A stretch of DNA of 10,555 nucleotides from CAZLMW01 sp964560875 (lineage in GTDB: Bacteria; Myxococcota_A; UBA9042): positions 1 through 10,555 of the forward strand of contig CAZLMW010000192.1 in assembly GCA_964560875.1 (NCBI GenBank). Reading direction: 5' to 3'. Below, one piece after another: positions 1-7,100 of the stretch. The stretch's first letter is position 1. Each line of letters starts with the position of its first letter. Position numbers and translations under genes: made by a program. Below the pieces are notes generated by a model that worked only from the letters and a program-made list of their open reading frames with translations, had not been told where the DNA came from and ran no database searches.

Positions 1-113
1 AGCTTCACGCGCGCATCGCGGAAGTTGAACGTCGGCTCGACCTGCGCGCAGTCGCTGGGTGAGTGACAGTCCGTCGGCGCATTGGTTGGCGGAAGGCGTA
101 CAAACACATACAC
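1..113 (-). CDS. Possible N-terminal part of an unknown protein running off the left edge
   Basis: A minus-strand frame is open from about position 190 to the window edge. The best start is GTG at 113-111, because AGGAA (complement of 120-124) lies 6 nt upstream. The visible product is about 37 residues, beginning MYVFVRLPPTNAPTDC and continuing through a Cys-Ser-rich stretch (CHSPSDC) to NFRDARVK at the edge. The codons mostly end in G or C, as expected for coding DNA at this GC level. No family is recognised, and no clear signal peptide or membrane segment is visible in the part present. An alternative is a plus-strand gene ending at 60-62 (last residues VERRLDLRAVAG). I prefer the minus frame because of its codon composition and ribosome-binding site, but the evidence is thin. 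Confidence 0.3.
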   Translation of the reverse strand, partial: MYVFVRLPPTNAPTDCHSPSDCAQVEPTFNFRDARVK

Positions 114-121
114 TACGTGTT
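103..121. promoter_or_regulatory. Palindromic operator-like site, left copy
   Basis: AACAC (103-107) and GTGTT (117-121) form an inverted repeat with 9 nt between the arms. The core on the plus strand is ACACATA, then CACT, then ACGTGT. Nearly the same core without the CACT occurs at 1187-1199 in front of the XRE repressor gene. The site overlaps the proposed GTG start and lies next to the ribosome-binding site of the left-edge gene, so a bound repressor could block its expression. Binding by the XRE protein is inference. The different arm spacing of the two sites weakens the case. Confidence 0.3.
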
Positions 122-145
122 CCTGTCGATACGGAATGTCCCTGT

Positions 146-200
146 GACGTCCCAGTGATGACGCACTGCCGCTGGAGCGAGTGCGCTCTCAGTGGGCGTC
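146..200. promoter_or_regulatory. Long imperfect hairpin in the left intergenic region
   Basis: The outer arms GACG-CCCA (146-154, one bulged T at 150) and TGGGCGTC (193-200) pair. TGA (156-158) pairs with TCA (189-191), CGCACT (162-167) with AGTGCG (180-185), and CGC (170-172) with GCG (177-179), closing a 4-nt loop. That is about 20 base pairs in 55 nt. No run of T follows on either strand, so it is not an ordinary intrinsic terminator. If the left-edge gene is transcribed from the AT-rich patch near 219-258, this hairpin would lie in its 5' leader. It could equally be a dispersed palindromic repeat of REP type. Confidence 0.45.
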
Positions 201-218
201 AATCAGGCGATCTGCACG

Positions 219-258
219 GATAAAAAGTTTATACAAACTGGTCGGTTAACGTCTTTTG
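219..258. promoter_or_regulatory. AT-rich patch with small inverted repeat, candidate promoter region
   Basis: This 40-nt stretch is much richer in A and T than anything around it. It contains AGTTT (226-230) and AAACT (235-239) as a perfect inverted repeat around ATAC. On the minus strand it reads TATAAA (complement of 228-233), a fair -10 element. On the plus strand TATACA (230-235) is a weaker one. No good -35 element is visible at the usual distance on either strand. The patch lies between the two divergent starts proposed at 113 (minus) and 306 (plus), where a promoter would be expected. Direction and exact start are not determined. Confidence 0.35.
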
Positions 259-305
259 CGGCGCGTGGCACGGGCTTTGCTCTGTGTCATGGCAAACGGA
301 CGACG

Positions 306-728
306 ATGATGCGCGACGACACACAACCTGAACACCTTTGGCTGGGGACCACCGCCTTGGACCTTGCCCGACCTGTCGCGGCCTGGCTCGGCCAGCCCGG
401 TGTCGCCGTCGCGTGCTTGGACGACCGCTCCCGGCCCTACCATCTTTTCGAATTGAGCGGCGGCGAGACGCTGCTGCAACAACCCGGTGGCGCCCGAGCC
501 GCATGGTCCATCGTCGGCGGCGCGCTGTCGGTGGCGGCGAACTCGATCGTAGTTTTCGTGCGGCGGCCTGCCGACTCCGATTGTAAGCCAAGTGCTGGGA
601 CGATTCGTGTCTGCCGCGTTGTCTCGGAGGCCGCCGCCATGCTCGGCTGTCCACTCGTTGATTTCGTGCTGGTCGGCGGCGATCAAGTCGTGTCGATGGC
701 GTCGATGGGCGTCGGGATTAGCGAATGA
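306..728 (+). CDS. RadC/MPN(JAB)-like protein with lost metal-binding motif
   Basis: A protein of 140 residues whose C-terminal half matches the RadC-type MPN (JAB/JAMM) domain. Residues 95-130 follow the family pattern PS..-I-V-..-A..LG-PL-D..-VGGD-.VS, and residues 32-83 follow the preceding strands and helix. In RadC the sheet ends in the metal-ligand motif HNHPSGDP. Here the aligned stretch is V85-R86-R87-P88-ADSDCK, and the third ligand, an Asp after the PS motif, is G or T. All three zinc ligands are therefore absent and a metallopeptidase-type activity is unlikely. The N-terminal helix-hairpin-helix part of full-length RadC is also missing. I chose ATG at 306 (GGA at 298-300, 5 nt upstream). 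The frame extends back to GTG 192, but that part has atypical AT-rich codons and crosses the hairpin. The 3' end overlaps the convergent XRE gene by 46 bp. A binding or regulatory role for the pseudo-enzyme is inference. Confidence 0.68.
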   Translation: MMRDDTQPEHLWLGTTALDLARPVAAWLGQPGVAVACLDDRSRPYHLFELSGGETLLQQPGGARAAWSIVGGALSVAANSIVVFVRRPADSDCKPSAGTIRVCRVVSEAAAMLGCPLVDFVLVGGDQVVSMASMGVGISE

Positions 729-1150
729 TCCCCCTGCACCGCGACCTGCTGCTCGGTGCGCGACGCAGTTTGCGTCGACGCCACGGTGGCCATGGCGTCG
801 TCGTGCGCGCGGAGCGTGGCGCGAACCAACTCAACCACAGCTCGCGCAACATCGTGCGGACGCCCTCGCAGCATTCGTGCCAGCTCCATGGTCTCGCGCG
901 TGATGCCGCCGCCTGGTTCCGCAGGTTGTGGGCCGGCCAGCAACGCTTGCAGCAGCTCGTCGGCGGGGGCCTGCAACGCGAGCGCCAACGCCTCGATACT
1001 GCGCTCGCGTGGAAAGCGTTCGCCGCGCTCGAACAGTCCCACGGCGTTGGTGCTCAAACCTGCGCGCTCCGCGAGTTCTCGCTGGCTGTATCCGCGCAGC
1101 CGTCGAAGTCGTCTCAGGCGCTTTCCGAACGCGGCACTCAAATCGCTCAT
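683..1150 (-). CDS. XRE-family helix-turn-helix transcriptional regulator
   Basis: A protein of 155 residues. Residues 8-66 form a typical XRE/Cro-CI DNA-binding domain: FGKRLRRLRRLRGYSQ leads into the helix-turn-helix ELAERAGLSTNAVGLFERGER, followed by an ALALALQAPADELL helix. Residues 86-118 are a second helical, Arg-rich segment, probably for dimerisation. The last 35 residues are low in structure. I chose ATG at 1150-1148. The frame could extend to ATG 1192 or 1225, but those additions lie across a palindrome and match no family sequence. No good ribosome-binding site is seen upstream of 1150. A weak CATATT -10-like element ends 6 nt before the ATG, so a leaderless transcript, as known for some phage-type repressors, is possible. 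The 3' end overlaps the RadC-like gene tail to tail. The adjacent palindrome suggests autoregulation (inference). Confidence 0.85.
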   Translation of the reverse strand: MSDLSAAFGKRLRRLRRLRGYSQRELAERAGLSTNAVGLFERGERFPRERSIEALALALQAPADELLQALLAGPQPAEPGGGITRETMELARMLRGRPHDVARAVVELVRATLRAHDDAMATVASTQTASRTEQQVAVQGDHSLIPTPIDAIDTT

Positions 1151-1183
1151 GCGGCAAATATGCGTCTTCCGTGCGCCAGTTGC

Positions 1184-1200
1184 GACACACATAACGTGTC
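1184..1200. promoter_or_regulatory. Palindromic operator-like site, right copy
   Basis: GACAC (1184-1188) and GTGTC (1196-1200) form a perfect inverted repeat around a 7-nt centre. The centre is 42 nt upstream of the XRE start codon, where an autoregulatory operator would be expected. The sequence ACACATA-ACGTGT inside it recurs at 104-120 with a 4-nt insertion. A further partial match, ACATACAC, occurs at 1216-1223 and again at 106-113. Use as the XRE binding site is inference. Confidence 0.4.
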
Positions 1201-1326
1201 TGACTTCACGAAGAGACATACACAATATCGAGTTCTAATCCTCATAGATCAGCGACCCGGTCTGCACTTGGACCCCGACGCTGGGACGTCGCCGTGAGCG
1301 CGGGACACCATCCACCGGAGGGAGAC
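1201..1326. promoter_or_regulatory. Divergent intergenic region before the kinase gene
   Basis: This stretch should hold the promoter of the kinase-TPR operon. TCTAAT at 1234-1239 is a near-consensus -10 hexamer, but no convincing -35 element lies 16-18 nt before it. CAGCG (1250-1254) with CGCTG (1279-1283), and GGTC (1259-1262) with GACC (1271-1274), could form a weak hairpin in the leader. A strong Shine-Dalgarno sequence, GGAGGGAG (1317-1324), lies 2-5 nt before GTG 1327 and decides the kinase start. Confidence 0.3.
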
Positions 1327-3222
1327 GTGAGCGTTGCTGCCGAGCAAGTCGTCGCCGATCGCCAATGTCCGATGTGCGGGACGATGACGGCGGACCGTCA
1401 CTGCCCAGAGCATGGCGTCGAGACAGTCGCCCTGTCCGAGTTCGCCCGCGACGCCCTGTCGTACACTCCCGGGGACACGATCAGCGGTCGTTATCGGATC
1501 ACCGGGACACTCGGAAAAGGCGGGTTTGGCGCCGTGTACGCCGCCGAGCATGTCAGCACGCTGCAGGAGATCGCGGTCAAGATCCTCTCGCTCGATCCGA
1601 CGAGCAGCGACGACGACGTTGTCAAACGCTTCTTCAAGGAAGCTCAGATCACCGCTCGCTTGAGTCACCCCAACACAGTTCGCGTGTTCGACGTTGGTCA
1701 GGCCGAAGACGGACCGCTGTTTCTGGCGATGGAGATGCTGCGCGGGCCGACGCTCGAACAGGTGCTCAAGCATCTCAGCAAGAACGGCCGCCCGATGAGC
1801 GACAAGCAAGCGCTCGACGTCGCGATCCCAGTGCTCAAGAGCATGACCGAAGCGCACAAGGCGGGGCTGGTCCATCGCGACCTCAAGCCCGCCAACATCA
1901 TGATGGCGCAGATGGGCGGCGACGAGCCGGTCGTCAAGGTTCTCGATTTCGGCTGCGCGCGGACTCAGGACTCGTCGCTGACAGCGGCCGGCACTGCGCT
2001 TGGCACGCCCCAGTACATGAGCCCCGAGCAGTGTATGGGCGAGCAGCTCGACGGACGCTCCGACCTCTATTCGCTTGGCGTCATTATGTACCGCTGCGTA
2101 GTCGGCAAGCTGCCGTTTACCGACAAGAACCCCTTGTCGTTGATGTACATGCACACCCACCTTGAGCCGCCTGATCCAGCGACGGCCGGCATTCGACGCG
2201 TGCATCCCGGGCTGGCTGAGGCGATTCGCAAGACGTTGAGCAAGAGTCGCGACGATCGGTACGCCGACGCCAAAGCGATGCGAACCGCGCTCGAGGAGAT
2301 TCGCAAGGAGGTGGTCAACACCCCGGCCGCCGAGCTCTCGATCGCCGTCGGGCCGATGCAGGTCAACGAGGACGGCGAAACCGTCGCAGTCGACACAACC
2401 GAGGCCTATGGCGCGGCGGCTGATGGCGACACGGATGATGTGGGAACCCAGCTGATCGAGACCGGCTTCGACCCCACCGAGGAGCTGACGACCCTGGTCA
2501 ACACCGTGTCGCAGGCTTTGCCCAAGAAAGCGCAGATGGACGCCGAGCTGCGCAAGTCCACAGGCACGTCATCGGCGCGGCGCCGGGTTGCGGCATCCAA
2601 CTCGGCGGCCACGATGGCGCTGGACACCGAGGCCGTCGCGCCGCCTCCGAAGAAAAGCAACATGGGCCTGGTCGCAGCGATCGGCGCGGTGTTGGTCGCG
2701 GCGGGGATTGGGTTTGTTGCACTCGATGCAGGACAGGCCAAGCCGGCGGCCAAAGCCGTCGCAGCCGCACCGGCGCACAGCGATGAGGATAAAGCCAAGG
2801 CACGCATGCTCGCGGAGATGGCCGCCGCCGAGGCGGACCTGGCGCGCCGAATTGAGCTTGTTGCACAGGCCGCCGCGCTGCACCCCGAGAAGAAGTCGTA
2901 TGGCTTGCTGCTCGCCAAGTTGAACAAACAAAAAGCAGGCAAGGCCGCCGAAGAGAAGAAGCGCGCCGCCGAGCATGCCGCTCGTGAAAAGGCCGCCGCC
3001 GACAAGGCCGCGGCGGACAAGGCTGCCGCCGACAAGATCGCCGCTGAGAAGGCCGCGGCTGAAAAAGCGGCTCAGGTTCGCGCGGCCAGCAGGCGCGCGG
3101 CCAGAAAAGCACCCAAGGCACCGAAGAAGGCCGCGATCAAAGCGCGTTTCCTCGACGACGACGAGCCGGCGCCCAAGAAGAAGAAAGCCAAGAGCGCGGT
3201 CAACGCGCAGTTCATGGATTGA
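1327..3222 (+). CDS. Transmembrane Ser/Thr protein kinase with N-terminal zinc-ribbon-like motif
   Basis: A eukaryote-like (Hanks-type) kinase of 631 residues that transfers phosphate from ATP to Ser/Thr of partner proteins. Residues 14-29 hold CPMC and CPEH, a small zinc-ribbon-like motif. The kinase domain (about 54-330) has every key element: glycine loop GKGGFGAVY (63-71), Lys85 in AVKIL, Glu105 in KEAQ, catalytic loop HRDLKPAN (183-190, Asp185), DFG (207-209), SPE (232-234) and DLYSLGV (from Asp246). An acidic linker leads to one membrane segment (about 446-466). The rest, probably periplasmic, is Lys/Ala-rich with a five-residue repeat and ends in NAQFMD. The GTG at 1327 is chosen because GGAGGGAG stands directly before it; an in-frame GTG at 1294 lacks such a site. 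The TPR gene starts 3 nt after the stop. Substrates are unknown. Confidence 0.96.
   Translation: MSVAAEQVVADRQCPMCGTMTADRHCPEHGVETVALSEFARDALSYTPGDTISGRYRITGTLGKGGFGAVYAAEHVSTLQEIAVKILSLDPTSSDDDVVKRFFKEAQITARLSHPNTVRVFDVGQAEDGPLFLAMEMLRGPTLEQVLKHLSKNGRPMSDKQALDVAIPVLKSMTEAHKAGLVHRDLKPANIMMAQMGGDEPVVKVLDFGCARTQDSSLTAAGTALGTPQYMSPEQCMGEQLDGRSDLYSLGVIMYRCVVGKLPFTDKNPLSLMYMHTHLEPPDPATAGIRRVHPGLAEAIRKTLSKSRDDRYADAKAMRTALEEIRKEVVNTPAAELSIAVGPMQVNEDGETVAVDTTEAYGAAADGDTDDVGTQLIETGFDPTEELTTLVNTVSQALPKKAQMDAELRKSTGTSSARRRVAASNSAATMALDTEAVAPPPKKSNMGLVAAIGAVLVAAGIGFVALDAGQAKPAAKAVAAAPAHSDEDKAKARMLAEMAAAEADLARRIELVAQAAALHPEKKSYGLLLAKLNKQKAGKAAEEKKRAAEHAAREKAAADKAAADKAAADKIAAEKAAAEKAAQVRAASRRAARKAPKAPKKAAIKARFLDDDEPAPKKKKAKSAVNAQFMD
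2986..3072 (+). repeat. 15-bp tandem repeat coding for (D/E)KAAA units
   Basis: Six consecutive 15-bp units in the kinase gene encode EKAAA, DKAAA, DKAAA, DKIAA, EKAAA and EKAA. The DNA differs mostly at third codon positions, so the units are old or selected at the protein level. Alternating charge with alanine favours a long single helix or coiled coil. By analogy with TolA-like arms it may span part of the periplasm; that analogy is inference. Confidence 0.8.
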
Positions 3223-3225
3223 TCG

Positions 3226-4032
3226 ATGATGCCCAGCCCCACGAGCACTATTTGCGCCGTTGTCGCCGCCGTGATGGTCGTCGCTGGTGCGAGCGCGCCG
3301 TTTGCCGCCGTCGCGGCCGTGCCCGCCGCCAAGAAGACTGAGGCTGCGGCGCTCTCTACCGTCGCGATCAGCAAAGCCAAAGCCAAGAAGTTCGCGGTCG
3401 CGGCGTCCATGTTTCACGAGGCGTACAAGATCGACCCGGAGACCCACGGTTACCTGTACAGCGCCGCGCGCGCCGCCCACAAAGCAAAGGACTGGGCCGC
3501 CGCGGAGAAGGACTACCGGAAGTTCATCGCCAATGCGCCCGGTGATCACCCGTTTATGGCCAACGCCAACCGTCACCTCGGCACTGTCGTCGCGGCGCGG
3601 CAGGCTCATGCCAAAGAGAAGAAGGCCGAGGAGGCCGTGGCGCGCGAGAAGGCGGCAGATAAGGCCAAAGCAGCGCCGGTTGTTGCGAAGAAGAGCGCGC
3701 CTGCAGGCGGTGGACCGGGGGCCGCGTCGTATGCCGCACTTGGCGGCGGCGCTCTGCTCGCGATCGGCGGCGCGGTCGTGCTTGTCATGCGCAGCGGTGA
3801 CGCAGACCAGCTCAACAGCGATCTGGACGCTGGTTCGATCGCCGAGAAAGACGCGCAAGAACAACTGGATTCAATCAACACACGAGGAACGCTCGGATAC
3901 GGGCTGATCGGCGCAGGAGTTGTGGCGGCCGGGGTGGGGGCATATTTGCTGATGTCCGCACCCGACAAGACCGCTTCGGCTCTGGGCGTCGATCCGCTCA
4001 ACCGGCGTCTTCTGGTTACCCTGCGGTTCTAG
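3226..4032 (+). CDS. TPR-containing secreted/membrane protein coupled to the kinase
   Basis: A protein of 268 residues. Residues 1-30 are a signal-peptide-like hydrophobic stretch with Ala-X-Ala sites (PFAAVAAVPAA). Residues about 45-105 read as roughly two TPR units (FAVAASMFHEAYKIDPETHGYLYSA..., then DWAAAEKDYRKFIANAPGD), usually a protein-binding scaffold. Residues 125-160 are a Lys/Ala/Glu helix. Two hydrophobic segments follow (168-188, Gly/Ala-rich, and 223-243), and the end is RRLLVTLRF with a terminal Phe. ATG 3226 (or the adjacent 3229) is 3 nt after the kinase stop, so translation is probably coupled. TPR proteins beside Hanks kinases are common in myxobacteria, and a partner or substrate role is a reasonable inference. 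The terminal aromatic residue resembles outer-membrane protein ends, but no beta-barrel is seen. Confidence 0.85.
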   Translation: MMPSPTSTICAVVAAVMVVAGASAPFAAVAAVPAAKKTEAAALSTVAISKAKAKKFAVAASMFHEAYKIDPETHGYLYSAARAAHKAKDWAAAEKDYRKFIANAPGDHPFMANANRHLGTVVAARQAHAKEKKAEEAVAREKAADKAKAAPVVAKKSAPAGGGPGAASYAALGGGALLAIGGAVVLVMRSGDADQLNSDLDAGSIAEKDAQEQLDSINTRGTLGYGLIGAGVVAAGVGAYLLMSAPDKTASALGVDPLNRRLLVTLRF

Positions 4033-4051
4033 CTCAGGTATTTCCTGAGCT
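4031..4051 (+). terminator. Hairpin at the stop codon of the TPR gene
   Basis: AGCTCAGG (4031-4038) and CCTGAGCT (4044-4051) form a perfect 8-bp stem with a 5-nt loop, TATTT. The stem begins within the TAG stop codon (4030-4032). No T run follows, so alone it is a poor intrinsic terminator. It may act with the next hairpin or protect the 3' end of the mRNA. Confidence 0.45.
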
Positions 4052-4062
4052 CGTTCCGGGCT

Positions 4063-4082
4063 CCACAGCTTTGTGGCTCTTT
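4063..4082 (+). terminator. Second hairpin with short T-rich tail
   Basis: CCACA (4063-4067) and TGTGG (4072-4076) pair around GCTT and are followed by CTCTTT. The tail is weak but it lies on the correct side for the plus strand. Together with the hairpin at 4031-4051 it could end or reduce transcription between the kinase operon and the lipoprotein gene. The lipoprotein gene would then need its own promoter in 4083-4125, where I see no clear one. Confidence 0.4.
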
Positions 4083-4133
4083 GCGTACGCCTTGCCGTGC
4101 GCGGGAGTCGACGTGTGCACGCGAGAGGAAGAG

Positions 4134-7100
4134 ATGAAGATGATCGCCCGCATCTGCGAAACGACGCTGCTGGCCTGTATTTCCGTCGCCCTGGTGGCGT
4201 CATCGGGCTGCGTCGATACCGTCAATATTGAGAACAAAATCCAGAAGATCGCCGAGGACACCGGCAGCGGTGAGGACGGCAAGCTAAGCGATGACACGGT
4301 CGCCGACGTCGCCGGCGACACCGGCCAAACCGACACGAGCGTCGCTGATACGGGTCCCATCGACACCTTCCAGCCCGAGTGCAGCAAGGCCGACGACTGC
4401 AAAGACAAGGTCAAGGACCTCGGCGCCTGCGAGCAAGCAACGTGCAATGCCGGCACCTGCGAAAAGGCCGCCAAAGCCAAGGACGCGACCTGTGACGACG
4501 GCGACAAGTGCACCGACTCCGATAAGTGCGACGCTGCCGGAAAGTGCGGCGGCACAGCGAAAGACTGCTCGACCGGCAACCCGTGCAAGATCGGCACGTG
4601 CAGCAAGGCGAGCGGACAATGCACCGAGTCCAACGCCGATCCTGGCGTCAAGTGCGACGACAAGAACAAGTGCACAAAGGACGACGCATGCGGCGGCGGC
4701 GATTGCGTGGGCGACAGCGTGCAATGCGATGACAACAACGTCTGCACCGACGACAGCTGCAACGCGGCGAAGGGCTGTGTGAATGCAGCAAACAGCGCCC
4801 AGTGCGTCGACGGTGACGAGTGCACCACCAAGGACGCGTGCAAAGCCGGCAAGTGCACCGGCGCCAAGCAGGACTGCGACGACAAGAACCTGTGCACGAC
4901 CGATGCGTGTGACCCCAAGAGCGGCTGCAGTAACAAGCACAACACCGAAAAGTGCGACGACGGCAACGCATGCACGCTGACCGACACCTGCGCCGCCGGC
5001 CAATGCGCCGGCAAGAAGAAGGACTGCGACGACAACACCGCCTGTACGACCGACGCGTGCGCCGCTGGCAAGTGCACCCACAAGCACAAGGACGGCGCGT
5101 GCGACGACGGCGACAAGTGCACGTCGGGCGACAAGTGCACCAAGGGGAAGTGCGGCGGCGACAAGGTCGATTGCGACGACAACAACGTCTGCACCGACGA
5201 CAGCTGCGATGCCAAGACCGGGTGCAAGAAGACCAACAACACGGCCAAGTGCTCCGACGGCGAGCCCTGCACGAACGAAGACACGTGCAAGGCTGGCAAA
5301 TGCGAGGGCGGCAAGGCGCCGAGCTGCGACGACGGCAACGGCTGCACCAAAGACAGCTGTGAAAAGGGCAGAGGTTGCAAACACACCAAGCTCGCCGATG
5401 CGGCTAAGTGTGACGATGGCAATGGCTGCACCAAGGAAGACAAGTGCGGCGCCGGCAAGTGCGCGGGCGTCGGAAAGCAGTGCGACGACGGCGATCCGTG
5501 CACGAAGAACGGCTGCCAGGCCAACAAGTGCCAGTTCAGCAAGCACACCGGGGCGTGCGATGACGGCAACGCCTGCACGGTCGGGGCGACCTGCAAGACC
5601 GGCAAGTGCGTCGGCAAGAAGAAGGACTGCGACGACGCCAACCCGTGCACCAACGACAGCTGCGACGCCAAGACCGGCTGCAAGTACGCCAACAACACCG
5701 ACACGTGCGGCGACGGCGACGTCTGTACAGGGACCAAAGCCAGCCCCGACGTCTGCAAAGCCGGAAAATGCGCGCCCGGCGCTGGGGTCAAGTGCGACGA
5801 CGGCAACGCCTGCACAGCCGATGTGTGCGTCAAGGCCAAGGGCTGCGAGTCCAAGGCGGTCAAGGACGGCGGCACGTGCTCAGACGGCGACGCGTGCACC
5901 GAGAAGGACGCCTGCAAGGCCGGCAAGTGCGGCGGGACGACGGTCAACTGCGACGACAACAACGTGTGCACGGCCGACTCGTGCGACGCCAAGAGCGGCT
6001 GCAAGAATACCGCGGTCAAGGACGGCGCTGGCTGCACCGACGGCAACGCGTGCACCGAGAAGGACGCCTGCAAGTCGGGCGCGTGTAGCGCTGTGAGCCG
6101 GATCTGCAAGGACGGCAATCCGTGCACCGACGACGGCTGCGACAAGAAGACCGGCTGCACGTTCACCAACAACGACAAGAACGCGTGCAGCGACAACACG
6201 GTCTGCACAGGCATCAAGGCCGCGCCCGACGCGTGCAAGGCTGGCAAGTGCGTGCCCGGCAAGACCCTGGTGTGCAACGACGGCAAGGTCTGCACGACCG
6301 ACACCTGCGACGCCAAGACCGGCTGCAAGTTCACCAACATCAAGACCGGGACGAGCTGCAACGACGGCAACAGCTGCACGGTCAGCGACGTGTGCAACGG
6401 CAAGGGCGGCTGCACCGGCAAGGGCAAGAACTGCGACGACAAAAACCCGTGTACCACCGACAGCTGCGCCAACGACAAGTGCGCCTATGCCAACAACAGT
6501 GGGCCGTGCAGCGACGGCAGCGTGTGCACCCAGACCGATAAGTGCGACGGCAAGGGCAAGTGCGTCGGCGCCAACCCGCTGCCCTGTGATGACAAGAACG
6601 TCTGCACGGACGACAGCTGCGACGCCAAGATCGGCTGCAAGAAGACGCCCAACACCAAGCCGTGCAGCGACGGCAACAAGTGCACGGGCAAGGCCGGGGT
6701 AGACAGCTGCAAGGCCGGCAAGTGCGTGGCGGGCGCTGCCGTGACCTGCCCCGATGACAAGAACGAGTGCACCAACGAGGCGTGCGACAAGGTCAAGGGC
6801 TGCGTGACGACGCCCAACGCCAAGAGCTGCGAGGACGGCAGCAAGTGCACCAAGAACGACACCTGCAAGGCCGGCAAGTGCGCGGCGGGGCCCAAGGTGG
6901 ACTGCGGCGACGGGATCTCGTGCACGGTCGACGGCTGCGACGCCAAGACGGGCTGCACGAACAAGGCCGACGCCAAGCAGTGCGACGACGCCAACGCATG
7001 CACGACGGATAGTTGTGACGGCAAGAACGGGTGCACGAAGACGAACGTGGCGGACGGGACGGCGTGCTCGATCGGTAGCGTGAAAGGCGCCTGCAAGACC

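Noticed and set aside
192..305. Upstream GTG start of the RadC-like gene at 192
   Set aside because: No ribosome-binding site at a proper distance, AT-rich atypical codons, and an overlap with the hairpin; the family similarity begins only after ATG 306.
725..1297. Plus-strand frames opposite the XRE gene
   Set aside because: The minus-strand product has a clear XRE helix-turn-helix; the plus products are low-complexity and match nothing known.
1294..1326. Upstream GTG start of the kinase at 1294
   Set aside because: It lacks a Shine-Dalgarno sequence, whereas GTG 1327 is directly preceded by GGAGGGAG.
1249..3864. Minus-strand frames of 318 and 431 codons opposite the kinase and TPR genes
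   Set aside because: They are antisense to a kinase with all catalytic motifs and contain no domain signs of their own.
4308..4319. 12-bp perfect palindrome GTCGCCGGCGAC in the lipoprotein linker
   Set aside because: It consists of common GC-rich codons for Val-Ala-Gly-Asp in a linker with repeated Asp/Gly/Ala; chance is a sufficient explanation.
4034..6478. Minus-strand open frame of 814 codons rich in LPSSH / VHALPS-type repeats
   Set aside because: It is the antisense reading of the Cys-rich units; its own repeats mirror theirs. The plus frame has a ribosome-binding site, lipoprotein signal and orderly cysteines, so the minus frame is a by-product of codon bias.
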